A stretch of DNA of 37,181 bases from an uncultured Burkholderiales bacterium (GTDB lineage: Bacteria > Pseudomonadota > Gammaproteobacteria > Burkholderiales > Thiobacillaceae), in contig CALHRD010000079.1 in assembly GCA_938038385.1 (NCBI GenBank), forward strand, positions 1 through 37,181. The letters are read 5' to 3'. How positions within the stretch are numbered: the stretch's first letter is position 1; each line of letters begins with the position of its first letter. Below are positions 8,499 to 16,598 of this stretch, piece after piece. A model generated the notes under the pieces. The model did no database searches and had not been told where the DNA came from. It saw nothing but the letters and a program-made list of their open reading frames with translations. The translations under genes were made by a program, and so were the position numbers.

Positions 8499-9748
8499 TG
8501 CACAGGCTAGCCATCCTGGCCATCCTCCTCCTGTTCGCGTCCGTGAGCCGGGCGGCGACCGGGACACCGCCGGCAGACCTGCCCGACGCGCAGGCCGCGT
8601 TGGCCGCGCTCGACAACCATCCCCAGGTCCGCGCCGCGCAAGCCCGGTTGCGCGTAGCGCAGGCCGAGCGCCAGCGTCTGCAGGCCGGCAGCCATGAATA
8701 CGCTCTGCGTCTGAATGCCCAGCGGCGCGGCGTCAGGGGCGGCCCCGATCACGACGAATGGGAAGCAGCCATTGAGCGGGGGCTGCGGTTGCCGGGCAAG
8801 GCACGCCTGGACGAGCGCATCGGCGTCGTGGGCGTGGAGGAGGCCGAGGAGCGGGTGGGCGATGCCCGCCACGAGGCGGCGAAGCAGCTCCTCACCCTCT
8901 GGTATGCGGTCCTGCAGACCCAGGCCGAGGTCCGCCTCTGGCGCGAACAGGTCGAGCTGCTGGAAGCGGAGAGCCGTATCGTGCGCAGCCGGGTCAGGGC
9001 GGGCGATGCTGCCCGCATGCAGACCCTGCAGGCCGAGGCCGCTGTGGCCCAGGCCATCTCACAGCAGGGACAAGCGCAGGCCCGTGCGCGCATGGCGCTG
9101 GCCGAATTGAGCCGGCATTTCCCCGATCTGCCCGCTCCGGGCGACCGGGCCGCGGAGCCCGTTTTACCCGAGGGGGGCGAGGCACAATGGCTGGACCAGA
9201 CCCTGGCGCACAATCACGAGCTCCTGGCCGTCCAGCGGGCCGTGGAGCGGGCCCGACTGCTCGCCCAGCGCACCGACGCGGAGAGACGGCCCGACCCCGT
9301 GCTCGGCCTGCGCTATGCCAACGAACAGGGAGGAAACGAGCGCGTGCTCGGGGTGAGCCTCAGTATCGCGCTGCCCGGCGAAGCCCGGCGCGCGGCGGCC
9401 AGTCTGCAGGCGGCCGAGGCCGAGGCGCTCGCGGAGGTGGAGGCGGCCACACGCCGCCGGCTGACGGCCGAGGCCACGGCCAATTGGCTGCGGGCATCCG
9501 GTGCGGTGGAGGCCCACCGGCGCATGGCGCAGGCCGCGGCAGCGGCAACGCGTCACGCGGATCTGACCCGTCGTGCCCATGAGCTGGGTGAGCTGGGCCT
9601 GTCCGAAGTCCTGCTTGCGCGGCGAACGGCCCTGGAGGCACACATCGCAGCCGAACAGTCCCGTCTCGGCGCCAACGAAGCCATCGCCCGCCTGCTGCTG
9701 GATGCCCATCTCCTCTGGCCTTGGGCTGGCGAGAATGGGCACCACTAA
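8495..9748 (+). CDS. czcC: Outer-membrane efflux protein, TolC/CzcC-like
   Basis: Outer-membrane channel subunit of the efflux pump (417 aa), with signal peptide MMHRLAILAILLLFASVSRAA and two repeated long coiled-coil halves (about 35-215 and 225-405) typical of the OEP/TolC family; Ala/Glu/Arg-rich heptads such as RLRVAQAERQRLQAG are evident. The start overlaps the previous stop by ATGA, so translation is probably coupled. Gene order here is adaptor-pump-DUF3240-channel, whereas classical operons put the channel first. It ends 27 bases before a gene on the other strand; no clear terminator is seen in that gap. Confidence 0.85.
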   Translation: MMHRLAILAILLLFASVSRAATGTPPADLPDAQAALAALDNHPQVRAAQARLRVAQAERQRLQAGSHEYALRLNAQRRGVRGGPDHDEWEAAIERGLRLPGKARLDERIGVVGVEEAEERVGDARHEAAKQLLTLWYAVLQTQAEVRLWREQVELLEAESRIVRSRVRAGDAARMQTLQAEAAVAQAISQQGQAQARARMALAELSRHFPDLPAPGDRAAEPVLPEGGEAQWLDQTLAHNHELLAVQRAVERARLLAQRTDAERRPDPVLGLRYANEQGGNERVLGVSLSIALPGEARRAAASLQAAEAEALAEVEAATRRRLTAEATANWLRASGAVEAHRRMAQAAAAATRHADLTRRAHELGELGLSEVLLARRTALEAHIAAEQSRLGANEAIARLLLDAHLLWPWAGENGHH

Positions 9749-9775
9749 ACCGGACGTGAGCTGGCGGCTGACGAC

Positions 9776-10048
9776 TCAGTGGCCGGGTTTGCCCCAGGTC
9801 GGATTTCCGACCCCTGCCGCGCGTTCGATGGCAGCCACCAGGGTGCGCACTTCGTCGGGCGAGAGGTCGGGATAGGCCTCGTGCACCATGCGCAGGGCCA
9901 GGTAGTCGATGGAACTGCCGGCCCATTCCTTCTTCGAGTGGAAGAAATGGTCGAGCTTCTCCCGCACCTCGCCGTAGATGGTGCGCAGCCTCGGGTTTTG
10001 CCGTCGGTCCGGCCGTTCCTGACCGGTGTGATCGACATAGGTCTGCAT
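9776..10048 (-). CDS. Small conserved-looking protein of unknown function
   Basis: A 90-aa soluble, charged protein (MQTYVDHTGQERPDRRQ...) with a mostly helical middle (REKLDHFFHSKKEW, SIDYLALRMVHEAYP) and a DLSPDEVRTLVAAIERA helix near the end. I do not recognise a family. The start at 10048 is chosen for the AGGAGA ribosome-binding site seven bases upstream; the frame is open further to 10195 but runs through a palindromic repeat and is not believable there. It faces the czc operon tail to tail. No metal-binding pattern links it to that operon. Confidence 0.6.
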   Translation of the reverse strand: MQTYVDHTGQERPDRRQNPRLRTIYGEVREKLDHFFHSKKEWAGSSIDYLALRMVHEAYPDLSPDEVRTLVAAIERAAGVGNPTWGKPGH

Positions 10049-10089
10049 GGTCTGTCTCCTGTCCATCCTGTCCCCCTCTGGGAACATCT

Positions 10090-10190
10090 TCCTGAATCCG
10101 TGTCGATCACGACGCGACCCTGCGTGGGTCGGACTCGTAGGTCGGACTTCAGTCCGACGCTTGGGCGTCGCGCCAAAGCCCGACCCACGA
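10090..10190. repeat. Palindromic element, GAATCCGTGTCGA family, copy B (one end only)
   Basis: Starts with the same TTCCTGAATCCGTGTCGATC as copies A and C, continues into a perfect hairpin GTCGGACTTCAGTCCGAC (10142-10159), which is enclosed by CGTGGGTCGG (10124-10133) pairing with CCGACCCACG (10181-10190). The matching right terminal repeat is missing, so this copy appears truncated or diverged. It lies just upstream of the gene at 9776-10048. Confidence 0.65.
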
Positions 10191-10329
10191 GCCATGCCGT
10201 GTGTGGCCCACTGGTTCAGGTTCTCGTTTTATAGCCGAAAAATTCCCTGCCGTGGACAGAAACCTGGCAGCCTGCTGGAAGCCCTGTAACCTATACGTCG
10301 CTGCCGTCTCGTCCCGACACCGATCCGCC

Positions 10330-10728
10330 ATGACCCCGCCGACCAGACCCGCCCCCGTTCCGGAGGGGCTGCTCACCCTGAGCCACGTGATCTATGCCCT
10401 GCATGCCCTGACCGTGGTGACCGGCCTGCTGACACCGGCCTTCATCGTCACCACCTTCGTCACCGGATGGCCGTCGATCATCGCCGTCATCCTCAATTAT
10501 GTGAAACGGGGCGAGGCACGGGGGACCTGGCTGGAGTCGCATTTCAACTGGCAGATCCGCACGTTCTGGTATGCCGCCCTGTGGGTGCTGGTCAGCCTGT
10601 TGCTGATGCTCAGCTTCATCGGCATCCCCCTGGCCCTGGGCCTGATCGGCCTCGCCGGCCTCTGGGTGCTCTATCGGGTGGTGCGGGGTTGGCTGCGGCT
10701 CAACGATCGGCGGGAGATGCCGGTCTGA
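10330..10728 (+). CDS. Small integral membrane protein, DUF4870/COG3671-like
   Basis: A 132-aa protein with three or four membrane segments (about 20-40, 43-58, 77-97 and 99-118). The layout LSHVIYALHALTVVTG ... FNWQIRTFWYAALWVLVS ... GIPLALGLIGLAGLWVLYRVVRGW fits a family of small bacterial membrane proteins in which a short charged loop with HFxWQIRTFW links helices two and three. No function is known. The start is the ATG at 10330; the reading frame extends upstream to 10201 but that part is not membrane-like. The ribosome-binding site is poor. Confidence 0.75.
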   Translation: MTPPTRPAPVPEGLLTLSHVIYALHALTVVTGLLTPAFIVTTFVTGWPSIIAVILNYVKRGEARGTWLESHFNWQIRTFWYAALWVLVSLLLMLSFIGIPLALGLIGLAGLWVLYRVVRGWLRLNDRREMPV

Positions 10729-10806
10729 GCCGGTGACCGGGGCTGATCGGACAGGCCGGCACAGCGCGACGAATGCATGCGGACCCGGGCAAGGCAGCGG
10801 CGGCAC

Positions 10807-10872
10807 TCACCCGAACAGGCTGTCCACCTCGTTCTGGGAGACGCTGTCCGCCTGGTCATGAATCGTGTTTTT
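10807..10872 (-). pseudogene. Possible 3' remnant of a lost gene (SQNEVDSLFG tail)
   Basis: Reading this strand gives DQADSVSQNEVDSLFG followed by TGA, without a start codon and with an in-frame TAG just before it. The motif resembles the SQ(D/E)E(I/V)DxL segment found at the ends of some chemotaxis, flagellar-switch and response-regulator proteins. It could be the leftover tail of such a gene, but at this length chance cannot be excluded. Confidence 0.3.
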
Positions 10873-10900
10873 CTATGAATCGATGGGTTGTGCATATCAC

Positions 10901-11149
10901 GTGAATGTCGCGCAAGCGACCACGAAGTGCCCCTCCCCCCTCACCCCCGACCCCTCCCCCCATGGGGGAGGGGAGGCTCGACCCTCCTCTCTCCCCCAGG
11001 GAGAGAGGCCGGGAGAGAGGGCCGGAGGGGAGGCTCGACCCTCCTCTCTCCCCCAGGGCGAGAGGTCGGGAGAGAGGGCCGGAGGGGCTTAAGGTGAGGG
11101 AACGGACAGGGCGACATTCATGCTACGGGGTGGCGTCGCCATGTCCGTT
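10901..11149. repeat. Composite palindromic repeat with 57-bp tandem duplication
   Basis: Three blocks in order: a hairpin GTCGC-GCAA-GCGAC (10907-10920); C-rich then G-rich arms of the CCCTCTCCC/GGGAGAGGG kind, including two tandem 57-bp units (10974-11030 and 11031-11087, two differences); and a CGGACA hairpin (11103-11147) preceded by GTGAGGGAA. The same order of blocks recurs at 36474-36592. No gene is visible in the 10729-11185 gap apart from the doubtful remnant. Confidence 0.75.
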
Positions 11150-11185
11150 GGCCCGACAGGCTCCCAGGCTCGCACCGGGTTTGCA

Positions 11186-11800
11186 TCAGGGTGCGGTCGG
11201 CGCCGGGACCGGTGCATAGTCCACCACCACCGTTCCGAGCCGCGCCGTGAGCCCCATCACGGGAAGCACCAGACGTTTCTTGCCTTCGGCACCGGCCAGT
11301 ATGGCGACCTGGGGCGCACCGAGCAGCTCGGAAGGATACAGGGCGGTGAAGTCGCCGCCCTGGAAGCGCTTGTCGCTGGACAGCAGCACCTTGCCGTCCC
11401 GGTCGGCCAGCACCACCCGTTCCACCCGTTGCATCCGCACCATCTCGTTGAAGAACTGATCGACCTGGTCCAGGTTGTTGCGGATCAGCTCCCCCCGTAC
11501 CGCCCAGGCCAGGGCCATGCCGAAGCGGCGCTGCGATTCGTCGTCCTGGCGGGTGGTGAAATCCTGCATCCGCGCGAGCAGGGCGGACCTGTCCGACTCG
11601 AACTTCTGCGTCATCGCCTGGCGCTCCTTCTCCAGCCTGGCCTCGGCCGCACCGATCGATACGCGCGACCAGATGAAGACGACCGCCAGCAGCAGCGCCA
11701 ATAGCAGACTCACCCACAGGGGGAGCTTGGTCTCCCGCAATATGGCGAGGGGGTGGCGTTTTTGCGGCAGGTTTTGTTCCTCTTCATACAGTTCGGTCAT
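11186..11800 (-). CDS. Single-pass membrane protein with coiled coil and sensor-like outer domain
   Basis: A 204-aa protein: a short charged cytoplasmic start (about 1-26), one membrane segment (LWVSLLLALLLAVVFIW, about 28-44), a coiled coil (about 50-90, EARLEKERQAMTQKF) and a mixed alpha/beta outer domain (about 95-200) with VERVVLADRDGKVLLSSDKRF, resembling the strand-turn-strand core of a single Cache-type sensor domain. No histidine kinase, GGDEF or methyl-accepting part follows, so if it is a sensor it needs a partner. The start has a strong AAGGAGG five bases upstream. It lies downstream of the decayed symporter gene. I cannot name the family. Confidence 0.7.
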   Translation of the reverse strand: MTELYEEEQNLPQKRHPLAILRETKLPLWVSLLLALLLAVVFIWSRVSIGAAEARLEKERQAMTQKFESDRSALLARMQDFTTRQDDESQRRFGMALAWAVRGELIRNNLDQVDQFFNEMVRMQRVERVVLADRDGKVLLSSDKRFQGGDFTALYPSELLGAPQVAILAGAEGKKRLVLPVMGLTARLGTVVVDYAPVPAPTAP

Positions 11801-11850
11801 GGCATGTCCTCCTTGTCGACGTTGGCGGGTATTCCGATGATAGCGCCGGT

Positions 11851-12113
11851 TTAGCGCCGCGACTGCTGCCAGCGCGCCATGAGCAGGCAGGCGACCAGCT
11901 CGCCGGCCACGTCGATGGCGCTACGGCTCATGTCCAGGATGCGGTCCACGCCCAGGATCAGGGCGATGCCGGCGGCGGGCACGCCCAGGTTTTCCTCGGC
12001 GGCCTGGATGGACATGGGCATGACCGCCGCCGAGCTGGAGGTGAAAAGGCCAGCACCAGGGGGGTGCGCACCCCGCTGAGGAACCACAGGGGCGAGCGGC
12101 GCGCGACCGGCAT
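11851..12113 (-). pseudogene. Decayed dicarboxylate/amino-acid:cation symporter (SDF family)
   Basis: Two family motifs of sodium/proton:dicarboxylate symporters are fused and broken. Reading from 12113 gives ARRSPLWFLSGVRTPLVLAF, then the frame is lost near 12041-12048; in the next frame TSSSAAVMPMSIQAAEENLGV follows, then directly GIALILGVDRILDMSRSAIDV and a normal-looking C-terminus. In intact members roughly 70-80 residues with the NMDGT motif lie between LGV and the GVDRILDM segment, and some 250 residues precede the part seen here. So the N-terminal half is missing, there is a one-base frameshift, and an internal deletion removed essential helices. Its first ATG overlaps the slipin stop (TGATG), which may be chance or a relic of the old operon. 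Confidence 0.8.
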
Positions 12114-12874
12114 CAGCCCTTGTCGCCCCCCTGTCCGGTCTTGAACAGGCTGAGCAGGTCGCCCGGCACCGGGAAGACGATGGTGGTGGACCGATCGGTG
12201 GCGATGGCGGTCAGGGTCTGCAGATACCTGAGCTGCATGGCCTGCGGGGTTTTGGCCAGCATGTCGGCAGCAGCCAGCAGCTTCTCTGAGGCCTGCAGCT
12301 CGCCCTCGGCGTGGATCACCTTGGCGCGCCGCTCGCGCTCGGCCTCGGCCTGCTTGGCGATGGCCCGCACCATGGATTCGTCCAGGTCCACATGCTTGAT
12401 CTCGACGTTGGACACCTTGATGCCCCAGGCGTCGGTCTGGCTGTCGAGCACCTGTTGGATATCCATGTTGAGCCGCTCGCGCTCGGCCAGCATCTCGTCC
12501 AGCTCGTGCTTGCCCAGGACCGCGCGCAGCGTGGTCTGGGAGAGCTGGCTGGTGGCGGACATGAAGTCCTCCACCTGCAGGATCGCGCGCGCCGGGTCCA
12601 CCACCCGGAAATAGATGACGGCGTTGACCTTGACCGAGACGTTGTCGCGCGAGATCACGTCCTGGGTGGGCACGTCCAGGACGACGATCCTCAGGTCCAC
12701 CTTCACCATCTGCTGCAGGCCCGGGATGACGATGATGAGACCGGGCCCCTTCACCTTCCAGAACCGCCCCAGCATGAAGATCACACCGCGCTCGTACTCG
12801 CGCAGGATGCGCAGCGAGGCGAAGACGATGAAGAGCAGGAATACGAAGATGCCCAGGCCGCCGAAATCGAACAT
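12113..12874 (-). CDS. Slipin / stomatin-like SPFH protein
   Basis: A 253-aa membrane-anchored protein of the SPFH (band 7) family, partner of NfeD-type proteases. One N-terminal membrane segment ([20 protein letters not shown]) is followed by [29 protein letters not shown] and the SPFH domain with [21 protein letters not shown], then a helical arm (about 165-220; [26 protein letters not shown]) used in oligomerisation, and the C-terminal [23 protein letters not shown] motif typical of slipins. The start at 12874 has AAGGAG eight bases upstream; the frame is open further but overlaps nfeD. It follows nfeD on the same strand, the usual arrangement. Likely role: membrane quality control or microdomain scaffold (family knowledge). 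Confidence 0.9.
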   Translation of the reverse strand: MFDFGGLGIFVFLLFIVFASLRILREYERGVIFMLGRFWKVKGPGLIIVIPGLQQMVKVDLRIVVLDVPTQDVISRDNVSVKVNAVIYFRVVDPARAILQVEDFMSATSQLSQTTLRAVLGKHELDEMLAERERLNMDIQQVLDSQTDAWGIKVSNVEIKHVDLDESMVRAIAKQAEAERERRAKVIHAEGELQASEKLLAAADMLAKTPQAMQLRYLQTLTAIATDRSTTIVFPVPGDLLSLFKTGQGGDKG

Positions 12875-12936
12875 GTCAGTCTCCTTTGTGAGTGAAGGGT
12901 GATGGGTGAGGCGCGACGGCAGGTAGCCGTTATGCC

Positions 12937-14334
12937 TCACTCCTGTATCGGTTCCACATCCAGGGTCAATCCTTCTATCCGTTTGACCCGGACACGCGTA
13001 CCACGGGTGAGCGGGCGGGGGCTGCGGATGCGCCAGGTCTCGCCGTGGATGTGCGCCCAGCCCTCCGTTTCGCAATCCTCCAGCACCGTCGCCTCGACGC
13101 CCACCAGCTCCTCGGCCCCGGTGACCACCGGGCGGCGGCGTGCCTTCAGTGCCATGCCGACGACGAAGAACATGAACAGGGCGGTACTGGCGGTCAACGA
13201 GAGGATGAGGCCCCAGGGCAGACCGTAGCCCGGGATATCGGTGTCGATGAGCATGACCGATCCCACGACGAAGGCGATGAGTCCGCCCAGGCCGAGGATG
13301 CCGAAGCTGGGCACGAAGACCTCGGCGACCATGAAGGCGATGCCGATGAGGATGAGGGCGAGCCCGGCATAGTCCACCGGCAGCATGTTGAGCGCGAACA
13401 TGGCCATGAGCAGGCTGATTGCACCGATCACGCCCGGCACGCCGAAGCCGGGGTTGGCGAATTCGTAGATCAACCCGTAGATGCCGATCAGCATGAGGAT
13501 ATAGGCGACGCTGGGGTCGCCGATCACGGCGAGCAGGCGGCTGCGCCAATCCGGCTCCAGTGCGGTCGGGCCGACACCCTTGGTGGCGAGCTTCACCTCA
13601 CCTTGCGCGGTCTTGATCGTGCGACCTTCGAGCTTGGCGAGCAGGTCGGCGACGTCCGCGGCGATCAGGTCGATCACGTTCTCCTTGAGCGCCTGCTCGG
13701 CTGACAGGCTCACCGCCTCGCGCACCGCCCGTTCCGCCCATTCCACGTTGCGGCCCCTCAGTTCGGCCAGGCTGCGGATGTAGGCGGTGGCGTCGTGCAC
13801 CTGCTTGCGTGTGAGGGCGTCTCCCGAGGGCAGGGCGGCTGGCGCCTTCTTGGCCTTCTCCGCCTCGTCCTGACCGGCCTTGTCCTTCTCCCCGGCCGGC
13901 GCCTGCGCGGGCTTGTCCTGGCCGGGCTGCGGCCCGCCGATGCCGATGGCCACCGGCGTGGCCGCCCCCAGGTTGGTGGCCGGCGCCATCGCCGCGATGT
14001 GGCTGGCATAGAGGATATAGGTGCCGGCACTGGCCGCGCGTGCCCCCTGCGGATAGACGAAGGTTGCCACCGGCACCGGCGAGGCGAGGATGGCCTGGAT
14101 GATGTCGCGCATGGAGGTGTCGAGCCCCCCCGGCGTGTCCAGCTTGATGACCGCAAGCTGGGCACCCTCCTCGGCCGCGTGTTTCAGGCCGCGGATGACA
14201 TAGTCGGCGCTGGCCGGGCTGATCGCCCCCTGCACGGTGAGCACGGTCACCGGCCGGGCCTGGGCGGCCGAGAGCGACAACATCAGCAGCAAAAACGAGA
14301 ACAGGCGTTGTGGCATGGCGTGGCGTTGGCACAT
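12937..14334 (-). CDS. nfeD: NfeD-type membrane serine protease (ClpP class)
   Basis: A 465-aa membrane protease. Signal-like N-terminus ([19 protein letters not shown]), a Clp/SppA-like protease domain with [16 protein letters not shown] and [11 protein letters not shown] (Ser102 the likely nucleophile) and Lys177 in [17 protein letters not shown] as the possible partner of a Ser-Lys dyad, interrupted by a low-complexity Gln/Lys/Ala/Glu linker (about 136-165). Four or five membrane segments follow (about 265-385) and a soluble OB-fold NfeD domain closes the protein (about 405-462). Members act on slipin C-termini. The start at 14334 is favoured by GAGGTG upstream; ATG at 14316 is an alternative. 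That ribosome-binding site lies inside the left end of a MITE-like element. Confidence 0.9.
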   Translation of the reverse strand: MCQRHAMPQRLFSFLLLMLSLSAAQARPVTVLTVQGAISPASADYVIRGLKHAAEEGAQLAVIKLDTPGGLDTSMRDIIQAILASPVPVATFVYPQGARAASAGTYILYASHIAAMAPATNLGAATPVAIGIGGPQPGQDKPAQAPAGEKDKAGQDEAEKAKKAPAALPSGDALTRKQVHDATAYIRSLAELRGRNVEWAERAVREAVSLSAEQALKENVIDLIAADVADLLAKLEGRTIKTAQGEVKLATKGVGPTALEPDWRSRLLAVIGDPSVAYILMLIGIYGLIYEFANPGFGVPGVIGAISLLMAMFALNMLPVDYAGLALILIGIAFMVAEVFVPSFGILGLGGLIAFVVGSVMLIDTDIPGYGLPWGLILSLTASTALFMFFVVGMALKARRRPVVTGAEELVGVEATVLEDCETEGWAHIHGETWRIRSPRPLTRGTRVRVKRIEGLTLDVEPIQE

Positions 14335-14336
14335 GA

Positions 14337-14530
14337 GGGCACCTCGAAAAACCGTCGCGAGCGGCCCGAGTGCAAGACGGACGGAGCGCGAGCCGCGAGA
14401 CATATCAAACAGATGGGCGAGGGCGCGCAAACGCAGTTTCGGCGAAGGCTAACGTGAGCGCAGCGAGCGGCCAAAGCCAACGCCGCCCAACGCAGCAATC
14501 GGGTGGCGCGGCAGGTTTTTCGAGATGCCC
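14337..14530. repeat. MITE-like element, shorter relative of 3014-3362
   Basis: A 194-bp segment bounded by GGGCACCTCGAAAAACC (14337-14353) and GGTTTTTCGAGATGCCC (14514-14530), inverted copies with one difference. Its interior matches 3014-3362 in reverse orientation, lacking about 22 bp of the GC-rich part and the whole nested element. The end sequences differ from those of the relative although each pair is self-consistent. A partial TTCGAGATGCCC copy follows at 14532-14543. The left end supplies the bases just ahead of nfeD. Confidence 0.7.
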
Positions 14531-14643
14531 ATTCGAGATGCCCATGAATCGATATCAACTCCACTTCAGTGTAGTACCTCGGAATGACCTACGCACACGC
14601 GTGTCGCGGCCAGGCAGGCAACCAGCGCAAGCGCGAAAAAAAT

Positions 14644-14750
14644 TTCCTGAATCCGTGTTGATCACGACCAATCCGGTGCAGGTCGGGCTCGTAGGTCGGG
14701 CTTCAGCCCGGCCTACGAGGCAACCGGCAGCCTCGACACGGATTCCGGAA
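14644..14750. repeat. Palindromic element, GAATCCGTGTCGA family, copy C
   Basis: Ends TTCCTGAATCCGTGTTGA (14644-14661) and TCGACACGGATTCCGGAA (14733-14750) match as inverted copies at 16 of 18 positions. The centre is a near-perfect hairpin: CTCGTAGGTCGGGCT (14689-14703) pairs with AGCCCGGCCTACGAG (14706-14720). The remaining gap 14751-14936 contains GC-rich minor palindromes (for example GTCGCCCGG-TGGCGACCGGGC) but no gene that I can support. Confidence 0.7.
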
Positions 14751-14936
14751 TCCGGCACTTCATCAATCGACCGTCGTTGCCCGCCAGCGTCGCCGCTCGG
14801 CCGGGCGCGACGCCTCCCATCCGTAGGCCGGCCGGATGCCGGCGAGGTTCCCGCCGGCGGGCGTCTTGTGCTCAAATCCGGCTTTTGCAGGCCAGTGAGC
14901 CAGCAGTGGTCGCCCGGTGGCGACCGGGCACGCAAC

Positions 14937-16598
14937 ATGCAGATCAGTGTCGCCGAACTCATCGTCGGTTTCATGCAGCGCCTGGGGGTCGAGGCGATCT
15001 TTGGCATGCCCGGCGCGCACATCCTGCCGGTGTATGACGCCCTCTACGACGCGCCCATCCGCACCGTGCTGGCCAAACACGAGCAGGGCGCGGCCTTCAT
15101 GGCCGGCGGCTACGCCCGCGCCACCGGGCGGGTGGGCGCCTGCATCGCCACTGCCGGGCCCGGCGCCACCAACCTCGTCACCGGCATCGCCAACGCCTAC
15201 GCAGACCGGCTGCCGGTGCTGGCGATCACCGGCGAGACCGCCACCTACATCTTCGGCCGCGGTGGCTTGCAGGAGAGCTCCGGCGAGGGCGGCAGCGTCG
15301 ACCAGGCCGAGCTGTTCCGGCCCATCACCCGCTATCGCAAACTGCTGGAGCGCACCGACTATCTGGAGGCTGTGCTGAACCAGGCCGCCGCCGCCCTGCT
15401 CGACGACCCACCCGGGCCGGTACTGCTCAGCCTGCCCTACAACGTGCAGAATGAGCGCGTGGACGCCGGCTTGCTCGATCGTCTGCGCACCACCCCCACG
15501 GCCACCCGGCTGGTCGCCGAGGAGCCCGTGCGCCGCCTGGCACGGATGCTCACGGATGCCCGCCAGCCGGTGATCGTCGCCGGCTACGGCTGCATCCGCG
15601 CCGGCGCCCAGGCCGAGCTTGCCCGGCTGTCGCAGACCCTGGGCATCCCGGTGGCCACCAGCCTCAAGGCCAAGGGGGCGGTGGATGAGGACGCCCCGCT
15701 CGCCCTGGGCAGCCTGGGCGTGACCTCCAGCGGCGAGGCCTACCGCTACATCGTCGAGCGCGCCGATCTGCTGCTGATCCTCGGCGCGAGTTTCGGCGAG
15801 CGCACCAGCTATGTCTGGGATGCCGATCTGCTGGCGGGCAAGTGCATCGTGCAGGTGGACCTCGATGCGCGTCAGCTCGACAAGGTCTTCCGCCCCGACC
15901 TGGCGATCCAGGGCGACATCCGCGCCGTGCTCGCCGCCGTGCTGAGCCAGCTGCCGAACGATCTCGGGCCGCCGGCGACCCAGGCGACGGAGATTCACGC
16001 CAACCGGCACGCGGTGCGGGGCGACTACGCCCTGTTCCGCGAGGGCTTTGCCACCGTGCGGCGCTTCTTCCGTGAACTCGCGCGCCAATTCCCGCGCGAG
16101 ACCCTGGTGTTCGACGACAACATCATCTTTGCCCAGAACTTCTACCGCGTCGTCGGCAACAACCGCTACTTCCCCAACACCGGCATCTCCTCGCTGGGAC
16201 ACGCGATCCCCGCGGCCATCGGCGCGCGTCTGGGCACACCCGGCACCGCTGCCACCTTCGCCATCCTCGGTGACGGCGGTTTCCAGATGTGCGGCATGGA
16301 GCTCATGACCGCCGTCAACGAAGGCCTGCCGCTCAACGTCGTGCTGCTGAGCAACGGCACCATGGGGCTGGTGCGCAAGAACCAGTACCAGCACTACGGC
16401 CAGCGTTACATCGGCTGCGATTTCGTCAATCCCGACTTCGGGCTCCTGGCGCGCGCCTTCGGTATCGCCCACCGGCGGGTGCAGACCGAGGCCGACGTGG
16501 ATGCGGTGTTCGCGGACATGGACCTGAGGGGCGGCATAAACCTGATCGAGATCGTGCTCGAACGCGACCTGTTTCCCAATTACTCCTCGCGGCGCTGA
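14937..16598 (+). CDS. Acetolactate-synthase-like ThDP-dependent enzyme, substrate unknown
   Basis: A 553-aa enzyme with the three-domain plan of the acetolactate synthase / pyruvate oxidase group. The N-terminal PYR domain has the catalytic glutamate (Glu49 in LAKHEQGAAFMAGGYARATG) and ATAGPGATNLVTGIANAY; a middle domain follows (about 190-325); the PP domain carries the metal/ThDP motif GDG (445-447) with SN at 472-473. No regulatory (IlvN-like) subunit gene follows, which argues against ordinary branched-chain amino-acid synthesis. The stop overlaps the next start (TGATG), tying it to a glycosyltransferase-like gene. A role in making an unusual acyl or sugar precursor is possible (inference). 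The start ATG lacks a clear ribosome-binding site; the upstream open frame runs through repeats. Confidence 0.82.
   Translation: MQISVAELIVGFMQRLGVEAIFGMPGAHILPVYDALYDAPIRTVLAKHEQGAAFMAGGYARATGRVGACIATAGPGATNLVTGIANAYADRLPVLAITGETATYIFGRGGLQESSGEGGSVDQAELFRPITRYRKLLERTDYLEAVLNQAAAALLDDPPGPVLLSLPYNVQNERVDAGLLDRLRTTPTATRLVAEEPVRRLARMLTDARQPVIVAGYGCIRAGAQAELARLSQTLGIPVATSLKAKGAVDEDAPLALGSLGVTSSGEAYRYIVERADLLLILGASFGERTSYVWDADLLAGKCIVQVDLDARQLDKVFRPDLAIQGDIRAVLAAVLSQLPNDLGPPATQATEIHANRHAVRGDYALFREGFATVRRFFRELARQFPRETLVFDDNIIFAQNFYRVVGNNRYFPNTGISSLGHAIPAAIGARLGTPGTAATFAILGDGGFQMCGMELMTAVNEGLPLNVVLLSNGTMGLVRKNQYQHYGQRYIGCDFVNPDFGLLARAFGIAHRRVQTEADVDAVFADMDLRGGINLIEIVLERDLFPNYSSRR

Noticed and set aside
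10974-11087. CRISPR-like repeat
   Set aside because: Two abutting 57-bp units without unique spacers and no cas genes: a tandem duplication.
12113-13549. 478-codon slipin with long N-terminal extension
   Set aside because: The first 225 residues are an out-of-frame reading of nfeD; the slipin N-terminus and ribosome-binding site are at 12874.
14370-14936. Upstream extension of the ThDP enzyme gene by 189 codons
   Set aside because: The extension passes through two repeat elements; the family's N-terminus begins at 14937.
14761-14936. Minus-strand peptide (HWPAKAGFEHKTPAGG...) upstream of the ThDP gene
   Set aside because: Short, no start signal, and part of a GC-rich palindromic stretch; not supported as a gene.
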